Shown in pieces: positions 63,501 through 64,000 of a stretch of 64,000 nt of DNA. The notes under the pieces were generated by a model. It did no database searches. It saw nothing but the letters and a program-made list of their open reading frames with translations, and was not told where the DNA came from. Position numbers and translations under genes: made by a program. Position 1 is the first letter of the stretch. The number at the start of each line of letters is the position of its first letter. The stretch is from Lineus longissimus (Eukaryota > Nemertea > Pilidiophora > Heteronemertea > Lineidae): assembly GCF_910592395.1 (NCBI RefSeq), contig NC_088310.1, forward strand, positions 20,467,501-20,531,500, in the 5' to 3' direction.

Positions 63501-64000
63501 GGTCTGCATCATCGCTGCTCGACCAAGTTACTCAGACTCATTAAACTGAACTATGATTTAGAGGCCTCTTTAGTATCTTAACATATTAATGGATTAACAT
63601 GTATGACAACACCTACATTAACATTGGCAAACGGGATACTAGTATGCAGGGTAATCATTAAAAAATCCACACTCCGTTCCCTGAAGAAGGCCTAACTTCA
63701 AGGTCCAATCTAGCTGGTAATTTTGTGACTTTTCACATCATGGTATACGAGAAACTCCTTTTATAAGTGAAAATCCGCGCAACTTTTCCAATCAAAGATA
63801 TTCGCAGTATAAACTGTAGAAGAACAGAATGTTCCCAAAAGATCTCTATTACAAAGATCCTTAGCACAAGGTGCTAAGGTGCTCGGAAACTGTAGTTTCG
63901 CTAAGGTCGAAATAACAACTGGTTTTCGAAGTACGTACCTCTGCATGTCCAACAGACATCACTCCAAGAATTAGAAAAGTGGAAAACAGTGACAACCTAG
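57501..64000 (-). CDS. Ionotropic glutamate receptor subunit lacking an obvious amino-terminal domain (5' end beyond window)
   Basis: Five exons on the minus strand: 63939-64000 (signal-peptide exon, start codon outside), 59643-59669 (27 bp), 59077-59271, 58508-58859 and 57501-58240, with junction phases 0, 0, 0 and 1. About 457 residues are visible. The first exon encodes LSLFSTFLILGVMSVGHAE and splices in frame to VTLKVTSII and NDPY, the first strand of the S1 ligand-binding lobe. Glutamate-contact residues are mostly kept: Y in NDPY, Y in EKYG, T and R in ALTVTKEREE, S-T in EGST and E in MES; the usual P before LT is A. M1 follows, then pore segment LWLVFSQLTWQG, M3 with AYTANFAGQI (usual SYTANLAAF), S2, M4 (FAIPFIILAIGVVVGVLAAV) and a short tail. 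It is a cation channel of the AMPA/kainate-related branch, in the plasma membrane. The missing ~400-residue amino-terminal domain is notable, although exons hidden in the 4.3-kb first intron cannot be excluded. Confidence 0.9.
59777..59917 (+). repeat. Imperfect tandem repeat in intron 1 of the glutamate receptor
   Basis: Three diverged units start at 59777, 59821 and 59881 with AGCAGGAG or AGTAGGA and contain GTCTTTC followed by variants of CTGGTGACT. The unit is about 44-60 bp, the middle unit carrying about 16 extra bases. It keeps a plus-strand frame open, so that frame is not evidence of a gene. Confidence 0.55.
61995..62040 (+). repeat. tRNA-like SINE head fragment
   Basis: GTGGCATAGTGG at 62011-62022 is a good Pol III A-box and is followed by TCAGAGCGCCGGGCTAGA, as in tRNA or SINE heads. 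No B-box follows at the right distance, so this is a truncated relic within the glutamate receptor intron. Confidence 0.4.
63361..63372 (+). repeat. G homopolymer, 12 bases
   Basis: Twelve G in the first intron of the glutamate receptor gene. The length is prone to sequencing error. Confidence 0.8.

Noticed and set aside
1-64000. CRISPR array, bacterial operon or phage content
   Set aside because: Intron-bearing animal genes dominate; no regularly spaced identical repeats or bacterial genes were seen.

Overview
The window is nuclear DNA of an invertebrate bilaterian, most likely a lophotrochozoan such as a mollusc, annelid or brachiopod. The evidence is AT-rich DNA with GT-AG introns, metazoan developmental and neuronal genes (FoxG, a Dispatched-type transporter, an ionotropic glutamate receptor), a nuclear tRNA-Ala with A and B boxes, frequent ACATGTA-type words, and relics of SINEs and non-LTR retroelements. 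The species is not determined.

Layout. Positions 1-37541 form a gene desert. It contains only decayed repeats: a tRNA-derived SINE near 9.45 kb, a 184-bp terminal-inverted-repeat (MITE-like) element at 23.0 kb, a non-LTR retrotransposon tail at 28.5 kb, a possible retroelement NPGP relic at 29.7 kb and a 47-bp minisatellite at 30.5 kb. Next is FoxG (37808-38860, minus), intronless with a canonical forkhead domain; the desert lies on its 3' side and may hold its enhancers. Positions 41659-47560 hold a tandem pair of paralogous four-exon secreted proteins, called A and B here. Each has a signal peptide, a shortened domain resembling the C-terminal half of AA15/chitin-binding type-4 domains, and three six-cysteine modules. 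Positions 49091-54912 encode a complete nine-exon, 1173-residue Dispatched-like RND transporter. A tRNA-Ala(CGC) lies at 57188-57259. The right end (57501-64000, minus) is a five-exon ionotropic glutamate receptor that appears to pass from signal peptide straight to the ligand-binding core, with no amino-terminal domain visible. Its first exon runs off the window.

The genes do not form an operon or pathway. The two unusual items are the A/B pair (an LPMO-like remnant without a copper histidine, fused to a six-cysteine repeat array) and the compact glutamate receptor with a tryptophan at the Q/R site. Exon models were built by hand from splice consensus and reading-frame continuity, and no database search was made.
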